Below are positions 36,601 through 49,220 of a stretch of 64,000 nt of DNA, one piece after another. Each line of letters opens with the position of its first letter. Position 1 is the stretch's first letter. The position numbers and the translations under genes were made by a program. Under the pieces are notes generated by a model that worked only from the letters and a program-made list of their open reading frames with translations, did not search any database and was not told the origin of the DNA. The stretch is taken from positions 62,001 to 126,000 of the forward strand of contig CANPUZ010000073.1 in assembly GCA_947579665.1 (NCBI GenBank). The letters run 5' to 3'. Source of the DNA: Sympetrum striolatum. Its lineage: Eukaryota > Arthropoda > Insecta > Odonata > Libellulidae.

Positions 36601-39330
36601 TTAAGGGAAAAAAAGAGGAAAAAAATTGGAATTTCGCTCAAATTATTCGTTTTTCTTGCCTTTTTCGGTCATATCTCGATAAAATAAGGAAAATTAAGGG
36701 AAAAAAAGAGGATAAAAATAGATATTTCGCTAAAATTATTTTTTTTTTTCTCTTTTTTCGGTCAAATCTCGATAAAATAAGGAAAATCAAGGGAAAAAAG
36801 ATGATAAAAATTGATATTTCGCTAAAATTATTCGTTTTTCTTGGTTTTTTCGGTCAAATCTCGATAAAATAAGGAAAATCAAGGGAAAAAAGATGATAAA
36901 AATTGATATTTCGCTAAAATTATTCGTTTTTCTTTTTTTTTCGGTCAAATCTCGATAAAATGAGGAAAATTAAGGGAAAAAAAGAGGAAAAAAATTGAAA
37001 TTTCGCTAAAATTATTCGTTTTTCTTGCTTTTTTCGGACAAACCTCGATAAAATAAGGAAAATTAAGGGAAAAAAGAAAAAAAAATTGAAATTTCGCTAA
37101 AATTATTCGTTTTTCTTGCTTTTTTATGTCAAATCTCGATAAAATAAGGAAAATTAAGGGAAAAAAAGACTAAAAAAATTGAAATTTCGCTAAAATTATT
37201 CGTTTTTCTTGCTTTTTTCGGTCAAATCTCGATAAAATAAGGAAAATTAAGGGAAAAAAAGAGGAAAAAAATAGAAATTTCGCTAAAATTATTCGTTTTT
37301 CTTGCTTTTTTCGGTCAAATCTCGATAAAATAAGGAAAATTAAGGGAAAAAAAGAGGAAAAAAATAGAAATTTCGCTAAAATTATTCGTTTTTCTTGCTT
37401 TTTTCGGTCTAATGTCGATAAAAAAAGGAAAATTAAGGAAAAAAGAGGAAAAAAAATAGAAATTTCGCTAAAATTATTCGTTTTTCTTGCTTTTCTATGT
37501 CAAATCTCGATAAAATAAGGAAAATTAAGGGTAAAAAAGAGGAAAAAAATTGAAATTTCGCTAAAATTATTCGTTTTTCTTGCTTTTTTCGGTCAAATCT
37601 CGATAAAATAAGGAAATTTAAGGGTAAAAAAGAGGAAAAAAATTGAAATTTCGCTAAAATTATTCGTTTTTCTTGCTTTTTTCGGTCAAATCTCGATAAA
37701 ATGAGGAAAATTAAGAGAAAAAACGAGGATAAAAATTGATATTTCGCTAAAATTATTCGTTTTTCTTGCTTTTTTCGGTCAAATATCGATAAAATAAGGA
37801 AAATCAAGGAAAAAAAATGATAAAAATTGATATTTAGCTAAAATTATTCGTTTTTCTTGCTTTTTTCGGTCAAATCTAGATAAAATGTGGAAAATTAAGG
37901 GAAAAAAAGACTAAAAAAATTGAAATTTCGCTAAAATTATTCGTTTTTCTTGCTTTTTTTCGGTCAAATCTCGATAAAATAAGGAAAATTAAGGGAAAAA
38001 AAGAGGAAAAAAATTGAAATTTCGCTAAAATTATTCGTTTTTCTTGCTTTTTTCGGTCAAATCTCGATAAAATAAGGAAAATTAAGGGAAAAAAAGAGGA
38101 AAAAAATAGAAATTTCGCTAAAATTATTCGTTTTTCTTGCTTTTTTATGTCAAATCTCGATAAAATAAGGAAAATTAAGGGAAAAAAAGACTAAAAAAAT
38201 TGAAATTTCGCTAAAATTATTCGTTTTTCTTGCTTTTTTCGGTCAAATCTCGATAAAATAAGGAAAATTAAGGGAAAAAAAGAGGAAAAAAATAGAAATT
38301 TCGCTAAAATTATTCGTTTTTCTTGCTTTTTTCGGTCAAATCTCGATAAAATAAGGTAAATTAAGGGTAAAAAAGAGGAAAAAAATTGAAATTTCGCTAA
38401 AATTATTCGTTTTTCTAGCTTTTTTCGGTCAAATCTCGATAAAATAAGGAAAACTAAGGGAAAAAAGAGGAAAAAAATTGAAATTTCGCTAAAATTATTC
38501 GTTTTTCTTGCTTTTTTATGTCAAATCTCGATAAAATAAGGAAAATTAAGGGAAAAAAAGACTAAAAAAATTGAAATTTCGCTAAAATTATTCGTTTTTC
38601 TTGCTTTTTTCGGTCATATCTCGATAAAATAAGGAAAATTAAGGGAAAAAAAGAGGAAAAAAATAGAAATTTCGCTAAAATTATTCGTTTTTCTTGCTTT
38701 TTTCGGTCAAATCTCGATAAAATAAGGAAAATTAAGGGAAAAAAAGAGGAAAAAAATAGAAATTTCGCTAAAATTATTCGTTTTTCTTGCTTTTTTCGGT
38801 CTAATGTCGATAAAATAAGGAAAATTAAGGAAAAAAAGAGGAAAAAAATAGAAATTTCGCTAAAATTATTCGTTTTTTCTTGCTTTTTTCGGTCAATTCT
38901 CGATAAAATAAGGAAAATTAAGGGTAAAAAAGAGGAAAAAAATTGAAATTTCGCTAAAATTATTCGTTTTTCTTGCTTTTTTCGGTCAAATCTCGATAAA
39001 ATAAGGAAATTTTAGGGTAAAAAAGAGGAAAAAAATTGAAATTTCGCTAAGATTATTCGTTTTTCTTGCTTTTTTCGGTCAAATCTCGATAAAATGAGGA
39101 AAATTAAGGGAAAAAAACGAGGATAAAAATTGATATTTCGCTAAAATTATTCGTTTTTTCTTGCTTTTTTCGGTCAAATATCGATAAAATAAGGAAAATC
39201 AAGGAAAAAAAATGATAAAAATTGATATTTAGCTAAAATTATTCGTTTTTCTTGCTTTTTTCGGTCAAATCTCGATAAAATGTGGAAAATTAAGGGAAAA
39301 AAAGACTAAAAAAATTGAAATTTCGCTAAA
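30621..39330 (+). repeat. Satellite block B2
   Basis: Second copy of block B1 with the same sub-types and markers (tataaattcg 30707, tatattcgct near 32925 and 35700, gtctaatgtcg near 34911, 37409 and 38790). It includes the copied T-tract units near 33,780 and 36,740. Several monomers near 37.95, 38.87 and 39.15 kb have one T more than their copy-1 partners. Confidence 0.8.
31630..32365 (+). repeat. Four-monomer tandem duplication
   Basis: The word ttttatcgg occurs near 31,757 and 32,126, an offset of 369 bp, and the flanking units (gctttttcggtc; plain; gataaaa; acttgaaattatgc with a long T run and ccttttttcgg) repeat in the same order. The acttgaaattatgc monomer is rare in the window. This duplication lies inside sequence that copy 1 lacks at 3.89 kb, so it arose in, or was acquired by, copy 2. 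Confidence 0.8.
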
Positions 39331-39481
39331 ATTATTCGTTTTTCTTGCTTTTTTCGGTCAAATCTCGATTAAAATAGGAAAATTAAGGGAAAAAAAGAGG
39401 AAAAAAATTGAAATTTCGCTAAAATTATTCGTTTTTCTTGCTTTTTTCGGTCAAATCTCGATAAAATAAGGAAAATTAAGG

Positions 39482-40860
39482 GAATAAAAGAGGATAAAAA
39501 TTGATATTTCGCTAAAATTATTCGTTTTTCTTGCTTTTTTCGGACAAACCTCGATAAAATAAGGAAAATTAAGGGAAAAAAAGAGGAAAAAAATAGAAAT
39601 TTCGCTAAAATTATTCGTTTTTCTAGCTTTTTTAAGTCAAATCTCGATAAATAAGGAAAATTAAGGGAAAAAAATTGGAATTTCGCTAAAATTATTCGTT
39701 TTTCTTGCTTTTTTCGGTCAAATCTCGATAAAATAAGGAAAATTAAGGGAAAAAAGAGGAAAAAAATAGAAATTTCGCTAAAATAATTCGTTTTTCTTGC
39801 TTTTTTCGGTCAAATCTCGATAAAATAAGAAAAATTAACGGTAAAAAAGAGGAAAAAAATTGAAATTTCGCTAAAATTATTCGTTTTTCTTGCTTTTTTC
39901 GGTCAAATCTCGATAAAATAAGGAAAATTAAGGGAAAAAAGAGGAAAAAAATTGAAATTTCGCTAAAATTATTCGTTTTTCTTGATTTTCTATGTCACAT
40001 CTCGATAAAATGAGGAAAATTAAGGGAAAAAAAGAGGATTAAAATCGATATTTCGCTAAAATTATTCGTTTTTCTTGCTTTTTTCGGTCAAATATCGATA
40101 AAATAAGGAAAATCAAGGGAAAAAAGATGATAAAAATTGATATTTAGCTAAAATTATTCGTTTTTCTTGCTATTTTCGGTCAAATCTCGATAAAATGTGG
40201 AAGATTAAGGGAAAAAAAGAGGAAAAAAATTGACATTTCGCTAAAATTATTCGTTTTTCTTGCTTTTTTATGTCAAATCTCGATAAAATAACGAAAATTA
40301 AGGGAAAAAAAGGGGAAAAAAATTGAAATTTCGCTAAAATTATTCGTTTTTCTTGCTTTTTTCGGTCAAATCTCGATAAAATAAGGAAAATTAAGGGAAT
40401 AAAAGAGGATAAAAATTGATATTTCGCTAAAATTATTCGTTTTTCTTGCTTTTTTCGGACAAACCTCGATAAAATAAGGAAAATTAAGGGAAAAAAAGAG
40501 GACAAAAATTGAAATTTCGCTAAAATTATTCGTTTTTCTAGCTTTTTTCGGTCAAATCTCGATAAAATAAGGAAAATTAAGGGAAAAAAGTGGATAAAAA
40601 TTGATATTTTGCTAAAATTATTCGTTTTTCTTGCTTTTTTCGGTCAAATCTCGATAAAATGCGGAAAATAAAGGGAAAAAAAGACTAAAAAAATTGAAAT
40701 TTCGCTAAAATTATTCGTTTTTCTTGCTTTTTTCGGTCAAATCTCGATAAAATAAGGAAAATTAAGGGAAAAAAAGAGGAAAAAAATTGAAATTTCGCTA
40801 AAATTATTCGTTTTTCTTGCTTTTTTCGGTCAAATCTTGATAAAATAAGGAAAATTAAGG
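39482..40860 (+). repeat. H15 copy
   Basis: A unit of 1,379 bp, with the same short agggaaaaaaattgg monomer as 11192-12570, its sister at offset 28,290. One visible private change is aaaatgcgg here against aaaatgtgg near 12,370. Confidence 0.85.
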
Positions 40861-41971
40861 GAATAAAAGAGGATAAAAATTGATATTTCGCTAAAATTAT
40901 TCGTTTTTCTTGCTTTTTTCGGACAAACCTCGATAAAATAAGGAAAATTAAGGGAAAAAAAGAGGAAAAAAAATTGAAATTTCGCTAAAATTATTCGTTT
41001 TTCTAGCTTTTTTAAGTCAAATCTCGATAAATAAGGAAAATTAAGGGAAAAAAAGAGGAAAAAAATTGAAATTTCGCTAAAATTATTCGTTTTTCTTGCT
41101 TTTTTCGGTCAAATCTCGATAAAATAAGGAAAATTAAGGGAAAAAAGAGGAAAAAAATAGAAATTTCGCTAAAATAATTCGTTTTTCTTGCTTTTTTCGG
41201 TCAAATCTCGATAAAATAAGGAAAATTAACGGTAAAAAAGAGGAAAAAAATTGAAATTTCGCTAAAATTATTCGTTTTTCTTGCTTTTTTCGGTCAAATC
41301 TCGATAAAATAAGGAAAATTAAGGGAAAAAAGAGGAAAAAAATTGAAATTTCGCTAAAATTATTCGTTTTTCTTGCTTTTCTATGTCAAATCTCGATAAA
41401 ATGAGGAAAATTAAGGGAAAAAAAGAGGATAAAAATTGATATTTCGCTAAAATTATTCGTTTTTCTTGCTTTTTTCGGACAAACCTCGATAAAATAAGGA
41501 AATTTTAGGGTAAAAAAGAGGAAAAAAATTGAAATTTCGCTAAAATTATTCGTTTTTCTTGCTTTTTTCGGTCAAATCTCGATAAAATGAGGAAAATTAA
41601 GGGAAAAAAACGAGGATAAAAATTGATATTTCGCTAAAATTATTCGTTTTTCTTGCTTTTTTCGGTCAAATATCGATAAAATAAGGAAAATCAAGGAAAA
41701 AAATGATAAAAATTGATATTTAGCTAAAATTATTCGTTTTTCTTGCTTTTTTCGGTCAAATCTCGATAAAATGTGGAAAATTAAGGGAAAAAAAGACTAA
41801 AAAAATTGAAATTTCGCTAAAATTATTCGTTTTTCTTGCTTTTTTCGGTCAAATCTCGATAAAATAGGAAAATTAAGGGAAAAAAAGAGGAAAAAAATTG
41901 AAATTTCGCTAAAATTATTCGTTTTTCTTGCTTTTTTCGGTCAAATCTCGATAAAATAAGGAAAATTAAGG
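40861..41971 (+). repeat. H12b copy
   Basis: Sister of 12571-13679. The 2-bp length difference comes from A runs. It has the same aattttaggg, acgagg and shortened ataggaaaatt units. Confidence 0.8.
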
Positions 41972-44849
41972 GAATAAAAGAGGATAAAAATTGATATTTC
42001 GCTAAAATTATTCGTTTTTCTTGCTTTTTTCGGACAAACCTCGATAAAATAAGGAAAATTAAGGGAAAAAAAAGAGGAAAAAAATTGAAATTTCGCTAAA
42101 ATTATTCGTTTTTCTAGCTTTTTTAAGTCAAATCTCGATAAATAAGGAAAATTAAGGGAAAAAAGAGGAAAAAAATTGAAATTTCGCTAAAATTATTCGT
42201 TTTTCTTGCTTTTTTCGGTCAAATCTCGATAAAATAAGGAAAATTAAGGGAAAAAAGAGGAAAAAAATAGAAATTTCGCTAAAATAATTCGTTTTTCTTG
42301 CTTTTTTCGGTCAAATCTCGATAAAATAAGGAAAATTAACGGTAAAAAAGAGGAAAAAAATTGAAAGTTCGCTAAAATTATTCGTTTTTCTTGCTTTTTT
42401 CGGTCAAATCTCGATAAAATAAGGAAAATTAAGGGAAAAAAGAGGAAAAAAATTGAAATTTCGCTAAAATTATTCGTTTTTCTTGCTTTTCTATGTCAAA
42501 TCTCGATAAAATGAGGAAAATTAAGGGAAAAAAAGAGGATTAAAATCGATATTTCCCTAAAATTATTCGTTTTTCTTGCTTTTTTCGGTCAAATATCGAT
42601 AAAATAAGGAAAATCAAGGGAAAAAAGATGATAAAAATTGATATTTAGCTAAAATTATTCGTTTTTCTTGCTATTTTCGGTCAAATCTCGATAAAATGTG
42701 GAAGATTAAGGGAAAAAAAGAGGAAAAAAATTGACATTTCGCTAAAATTATTCGTTTTTCTTGCTTTTTTATGTCAAATCTCGATAAAATAACGAAAATT
42801 AAGGGAAAAAAAGGGGAAAAAAATTGAAATTTCGCTAAAATTATTCGTTTTTCTTGCTTTTTTCGGTCAAATCTCGATAAAATAAGGATAATTAAGGGAA
42901 TAAAAGAGGATAAAAATTGATATTTCGCTAAAATTATTCGTTTTTCTTGCTTTTGTCGGACAAACCTCGATAAAATAAGGAAAATTAAGGGAAAAAAAGA
43001 GGACAAAAATTGAAATTTCGCTAAAATTATTCGTTTTTCTAGCTTTTTTCGGTCAAATCTCGATAAAATAAGGAAAATTAAGGGAAAAAAGTGGATAAAA
43101 ATTGATATTTTGCTAAAATTATTCGTTTTTCTTGCTTTTTTCGGTCAAATCTCGATAAAATGTGGAAAATTAAGGGAAAAAAAGACTAAAAAAATTGATA
43201 TTTCGCTAAAATTATTCGTTTTTCTTGCTTTTTTCGGACAAACCTCGATAAAATAAGGAAAATTAAGGGAAAAAAAGAGGAAAAAAATTGAAATTTTGCT
43301 AAAATTATTCGTTTTTCTTGCTTTTTTCGGTCAAATCTCGATAAAATAAGGAAAATTAAGGGAAAAAAAGAGGAAAAAAATTGAAATTTCGCTAAAATTA
43401 TTCGTTTTTCTTGCTTTTTTTCGGTCAAATCTCGATAAAATAAGGAAAATTAAGGGAAAAAAAGAGGAAAAAAATTGAAATTTTGCTAAAATTATTCGTT
43501 TTTCTTGCTTTTTTCGGTCAAATCTTGATAAAATAAGGAAAATTAAGGGAATAAAAGAGGATAAAAATTGATATTTCGCTAAAATTATTCGTTTTTCTTG
43601 CTTTTTTCGGACAAACCTCGATAAAATAAGGAAAATTAAGGGAAAAAAAGAGGAAAAAAATTGAAATTTCGCTAAAATTATTCGTTTTTCTAGCTTTTTT
43701 AAGTCAAATCTCGATAAATAAGGAAAATTAAGGGAAAAAAGAGGAAAAAAATTGAAATTTCGCTAAAATTATTCGTTTTTCTTGCTTTTTTCGGTCAAAT
43801 CTCGATAAAATAAGGAAAATTAAGGGAAAAAAGAGGAAAAAAATAGAAATTTCGCTAAAATAATTCGTTTTTCTTGCTTTTTTCGGTCAAATCTCGATAA
43901 AATAAGGAAAATTAACGGTAAAAAAGAGGAAAAAAATTGAAATTTCGCTAAAATTATTCGTTTTTCTTGCTTTTCTATGTCAAATCTCGATAAAATGAGG
44001 AAAATTAAGGGAAAAAAAGAGGATAAAAATTGATATTTCGCTAAAATTATTCGTTTTTCTTGCTTTTTTCGGACAAACCTCGATAAAATAAGGAAATTTT
44101 AGGGTAAAAAAGAGGAAAAAAATTGAAATTTCGCTAAAATTATTCGTTTTTCTTGCTTTTTTCGGACAAACCTCGATAAAATGAGGAAAATTAAGGGAAA
44201 AAACGAGGAAAAAAATTGAAATTTCGCTAAAATTATTCGTTTTTCTTGCTTTTTTCGGTCAAATATCGATAAAATGAGGAAAATTAAGGGAAAAAACGAG
44301 GATAAAAATTGATATTTCGCTAAAATTATTCGTTTTTCTTGCTTTTTTCGGTCAAATCTCGATAAAATGTGGAAAATTAAGGGAAAAAAAGACTAAAAAA
44401 ATTGAAATTTCGCTAAAATTATTCGTTTTTCTTGCTTTTTTCGGTCAAATCTCGATAAAATAGGAAAATTAAGGGAAAAAAAGAGGAAAAAAATTGAAAT
44501 TTCGCTAAAATTATTCGTTTTTCTTGCTTTTTTCGGTCAAATCTCGATAAAATGTGGAAAATTAAGGGAAAAAAAGACTAAAAAAATTGAAATTTCGCTA
44601 AAATTATTCGTTTTTCTTGCTTTTTTCGGTCAAATCTCGATAAAATAGGAAAATTAAGGGAAAAAAAGAGGAAAAAAATTGAAATTTCGCTAAAATTATT
44701 CGTTTTTCTTGCTTTTTTCGGTCAAATCTCGATAAAATAAGGAAAATTAAGGGAATAAAAGAGGATAAAAATTGATATTTCGCTAAAATTATTCGTTTTT
44801 CTTGCTTTTTTTCGGACAAACCTCGATAAAATAAGGAAAATTAAGGGAA

Positions 44850-45400
44850 AAAAAGAGGAAAAAAATTGAAATTTCGCTAAAATTATTCGTTTTTCTAGCT
44901 TTTTTAAGTCAAATCTCGATAAATAAGGAAAATTAAGGGAAAAAAGAGGAAAAAAATTGAAATTTCGCTAAAATTATTCGTTTTTCTTGCTTTTTTCGGT
45001 CAAATCTCGATAAAATAAGGAAAATTAAGGGAAAAAAGAGGAAAAAAAATAGAAATTTCGCTAAAATAATTCGTTTTTCTTGCTTTTTTTCGGTCAAATC
45101 TCGATAAAATAAGGAAAATTAACGGTAAAAAAAGAGGAAAAAAATTGAAAGTTCGCTAAAATTATTCGTTTTTCTTGCTTTTTTTCGGTCAAATCTCGAT
45201 AAAATAAGGAAAATTAAGGGAAAAAAGAGGAAAAAAATTGAAATTTCGCTAAAATTATTCGTTTTTCTTGCTTTTCTATGTCAAATCTCGATAAAATGAG
45301 GAAAACTAAGGGAAAAAAAGAGGATTAAAATCGATATTTCCCTAAAATTATTCGTTTTTCTTGCTTTTTTCGGTCAAATCTCGATAAAATAAGGAAAATT
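44850..45400 (+). repeat. Six-monomer patch, H15 first half
   Basis: Six monomers: ctagc/aagtc; plain; aataattcg; aacggt with gaaagttc; tatgtc; gattaaaatcg with tttccct. They lie between the same cggacaaacc and ttttgct flanks as the different six monomers at 16370-16920. Copy-to-copy offset is 28,479 before the patch and 28,482 after it, so the total length is conserved to within a few A/T-run differences. Confidence 0.8.
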
Positions 45401-47533
45401 AAGGGAAAAAAAGAGGAAAAAAATTGAAATTTTGCTAAAATTATTCGTTTTTCTTGCTTTTTTTCGGTCAAATCTTGATAAAATAAGGAAAATTAAGGGA
45501 ATAAAAGAGGATAAAAATTGATATTTCGCTAAAATTATTCGTTTTTCTTGCTTTTTTCGGACAAACCTCGATAAAATAAGGAAAATTAAGGGAAAAAAAG
45601 AGGAAAAAAATTGAAATTTCGCTAAAATTATTCGTTTTTCTAGCTTTTTTAAGTCAAATCTCGATAAATAAGGAAAATTAAGGGAAAAAAGAGGAAAAAA
45701 ATTGAAATTTCGCTAAAATTATTCGTTTTTCTTGCTTTTTTTCGGTCAAATCTCGATAAAATAAGGAAAATTAAGGGAAAAAAGAGGAAAAAAATAGAAA
45801 TTTCGCTAAAATAATTCGTTTTTCTTGCTTTTTTCGGTCAAATCTCGATAAAATAAGGAAAATAACGGTAAAAAAGAGGAAAAAGATTGAAATTTCGCTA
45901 AAATTATTCGTTTTTCTTGCTTTTTTCGGTCAAATCTCGATAAAATAAGGAAAATTAAGGGAAAAAAGAGGATAAAAATAGAAATTTCGCTAAAATAATT
46001 CGTTTTTCTTGCTTTTTTTCGGTCAAATCTCGATAAAATAAGGAAAATTAACGGTAAAAAAGAGGAAAAAAATTGAAATTTCGCTAAAATTATTCGTTTT
46101 TCTTGCTTTTTTCGGTCAAATCTCGATAAAATAAGGAAAATTAAGGGAAAAAAGAGGAAAAAAATTGAAATTTCGCTAAAATTATTCGTTTTTCTTGCTT
46201 TTCTATGTCAAATCTCGATAAAATGAGGAAAATTAAGGGAAAAAAAGAGGATTAAAATCGATATTTCGCTAAAATTATTCGTTTTTCTTGCTTTTTTCGG
46301 TCAAATATCGATAAAATAAGGAAAATCAAGGAAAAAAAATGATAAAAATTGATATTTAGCTAAAATTATTCGTTTTTCTTGCTTTTTTCGGTCAAATCTC
46401 GATAAAATGTGGAAAATTAAGGGAAAAAAAGACTAAAAAAATTGAAATTTCACTAAAATTATTCGTTTTTCTTGCTTTTTTCGGTCAAATCTCGATAAAA
46501 TAAGGAAAATTAAGGGAAAAAAAGAGGAAAAAAATTGAAATTTCGCTAAAATTATTCGTTTTTCTTGCTTTTTTCGGTCAAATCTCGATAAAATAAGGAA
46601 AATTAAGGGAATAAAAGAGGATAAAAATTGATATTTCGCTAAAATTATTCGTTTTTCTTGCTTTTTTCGGACAAACCTCGATAAAATAAGGAAAATTAAG
46701 GGAAAAAAGAGGAAAAAAATTGAAATTTCGCTAAAATTATTCGTTTTTCTAGCTTTTTTAAGTCAAATCTCGATAAATAAGGAAAATTAAGGGAAAAAAG
46801 AGGAAAAAAATTGAAATTTCGCTAAAATTATTCGTTTTTCTTGCTTTTTTCGGTCAAATCTCGATAAAATAAGGAAAATTAAGGGAAAAAAGAGGAAAAA
46901 AATAGAAATTTCGCTAAAATAATTCGTTTTTCTTGCTTTTTTCGGTCAAATCTCGATAAAATAAGGAAAATTAACGGTAAAAAAGAGGAAAAAAATTGAA
47001 ATTTCGCTAAAATTATTCGTGTTTCTTGCTTTTTTCGGTCAAATCTCGATAAAATAAGGAAAATTAAGGGAAAAAAGAGGAAAAAAATTGAAATTTCGCT
47101 AAAATTATTCGTTTTTCTTGCTTTTCTATGTCAAATCACGATAAAATGAGGAAAATTAAGGGAAAAAAAGAGGATTAAAATCGATATTTCCCTAAAATTA
47201 TTCGTTTTTCTTGCTTTTTTCGGTCAAATATCGATAAAATAAGGAAAAAACAAGGGAAAAAAGATGATAAAAATTGATATTTAGCTAAAATTATTCGTTT
47301 TTCTTGCTATTTTCGGTCAAATCTCGATAAAATGTGGAAGATTAAGGGAAAAAAAGAGGAAAAAAATTGACATTTCGCTAAAATTATTCGTTTTTCTTGC
47401 TTTTTTATGTCAAATCTCGATAAAATAACGAAAATTAAGGGAAAAAAAGGGGAAAAAAATTGAAATTTCGCTAAAATTATTCGTTTTTCTTGCTTTTTTC
47501 GGTCAAATCTCGATAAAATAAGGAAAATTAAGG

Positions 47534-48640
47534 GAATAAAAGAGGATAAAAATTGATATTTCGCTAAAATTATTCGTTTTTCTTGCTTTTTTCGGACAAA
47601 CCTCGATAAAATAAAGAAAATTAAGGGAAAAAAAGAGGACAAAAATTGAAATTTCGCTAAAATTATTCGTTTTTCTAGCTTTTTTAAGTCAAATCTCGAT
47701 AAATAAGGAAAATTAAGGGAAAAAAGAGGAAAAAAATTGATATTTCGCTAAAATTATTCGTTTTTCTTGCTTTTTTCGGTCAAATCTCGATAAAATAAGG
47801 AAAATTAAGGGAAAAAAGAGGAAAAAAATAGAAATTTCGCTAAAATAATTCGTTTTTCTTGCTTTTTTCGGTCAAATCTCGATAAAATAAGGAAAATTAA
47901 CGGTAAAAAAGAGGAAAAAAATTGAAATTTCGCTAAAATTATTCGTTTTTCTTGCTTTTTTCGGTCAAATCTCGATAAAATAAGGAAAATTAAGGGAAAA
48001 AAGAGGAAAAAAATTGAAATTTCGCTAAAATTATTCGTTTTTCTTGCTTTTCTATGTCAAATCTCGATAAAATGAGGAAAATTAAGGGAAAAAAAGAGGA
48101 TAAAAATTGATATTTCGCTAAAATTATTCGTTTTTCTTGCTTTTTTCGGACAAACCTCGATAAAATAAGGAAAATTAAGGGAAAAAAAGAGGAAAAAAAT
48201 TGAAATTTCGCTAAAATTATTCGTTTTTCTAGCTTTTTTAAGTCAAATCTCGATAAATAAGGAAAATTAAGGGAAAAAAGAGGAAAAAAATTGAAATTTC
48301 GCTAAAATTATTCGTTTTTCTTGCTTTTTTCGGTCAAATCTCGATAAAATAAGGAAAATTAAGGGAAAAAAGAGGAAAAAAATAGAAATTTCGCTAAAAT
48401 AATTCGTTTTTCTTGCTTTTTTCGGTAGAATCTCGATAAAATAAGGAAAATTAACGGTAAAAAAGAGGAAAAAAATTGAAATTTCGCTAAAATTATTCGT
48501 TTTTCTTGCTTTTTTCGGTCAAATCTCGATAAAATAAGGAAAATTAAGGGAAAAAAGAGGAAAAAATTGAAATTTCGCTAAAATTATTCGTTTTTCTTGC
48601 TTTTCTATGTCAAATCTCGATAAAATGAGGAAAATTAAGG
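47534..48640 (+). repeat. H6 six-monomer repeat, two units
   Basis: Units 47534-48087 and 48088-48640; aagtc at 47686 and 48240. It has one unit fewer than the arrays at 19052-20712 and 25341-27002. The distance between flanking markers (47307 to 48785, 1,478 bp, against 2,033 bp in both other copies) shows a difference of 555 bp, one H6 unit. Confidence 0.85.
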
Positions 48641-49220
48641 GAAAGAAAGAGGATTAAAATCGATATTTCCCTAAAATTATTCGTTTTTCTTGCTTTTTTC
48701 GGTCAAATATCGATAAAATAAGGAAAATCAAGGGAAAAAAGATGATAAAAATTGATATTTAGCTAAAATTATTCGTTTTTCTTGCTATTTTCGGTCAAAT
48801 CTCGATAAAATGTGGAAGATTAAGGGAAAAAAAGAGGAAAAAAGTTGACATTTCGCTAAAATTATTCGTTTTTCTTGCTTTTTTAAGTCATATCTCGATA
48901 AAATAACGAAAATTAAGGGAAAAAAAGGGGAAAAAAATTGAAATTTCGCTAAAATTATTCGTTTTTCTTGCTTTTTTCGGTCAAATCTCGATAAAATAAG
49001 GAAAATTAAGGGAATAAAAGAGGATAAAAATTGATATTTCGCTAAAATTATTCGTTTTTCTTGCTTTTTTCGGACAAACCTCGATAAAATAAGGAAAATT
49101 AAGGGAAAAAAAGAGGACAAAAATTGAAATTTCGCTAAAATTATTCGTTTTTCTAGCTTTTTTCGGTCAAATCTCGATAAAATAAGGAAAATTAAGGGAA
49201 AAAAGAGGATAAAAATTGAT

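Larger units (their letters stand above)
39331..49220 (+). repeat. Satellite block A4
   Basis: Second copy of block A2, followed by the equivalent of the later part of A3. ggaataaaag markers lie at 39482, 40397, 40861, 41972, 42898, 43549, 44757, 45500, 46610 and 47534. It carries H15 (39482-40860), H12b (40861-41971), an H15 run with two extra monomers at about 43.2-43.4 kb, the replaced patch, an H12a-like run and two H6 units. Confidence 0.8.
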
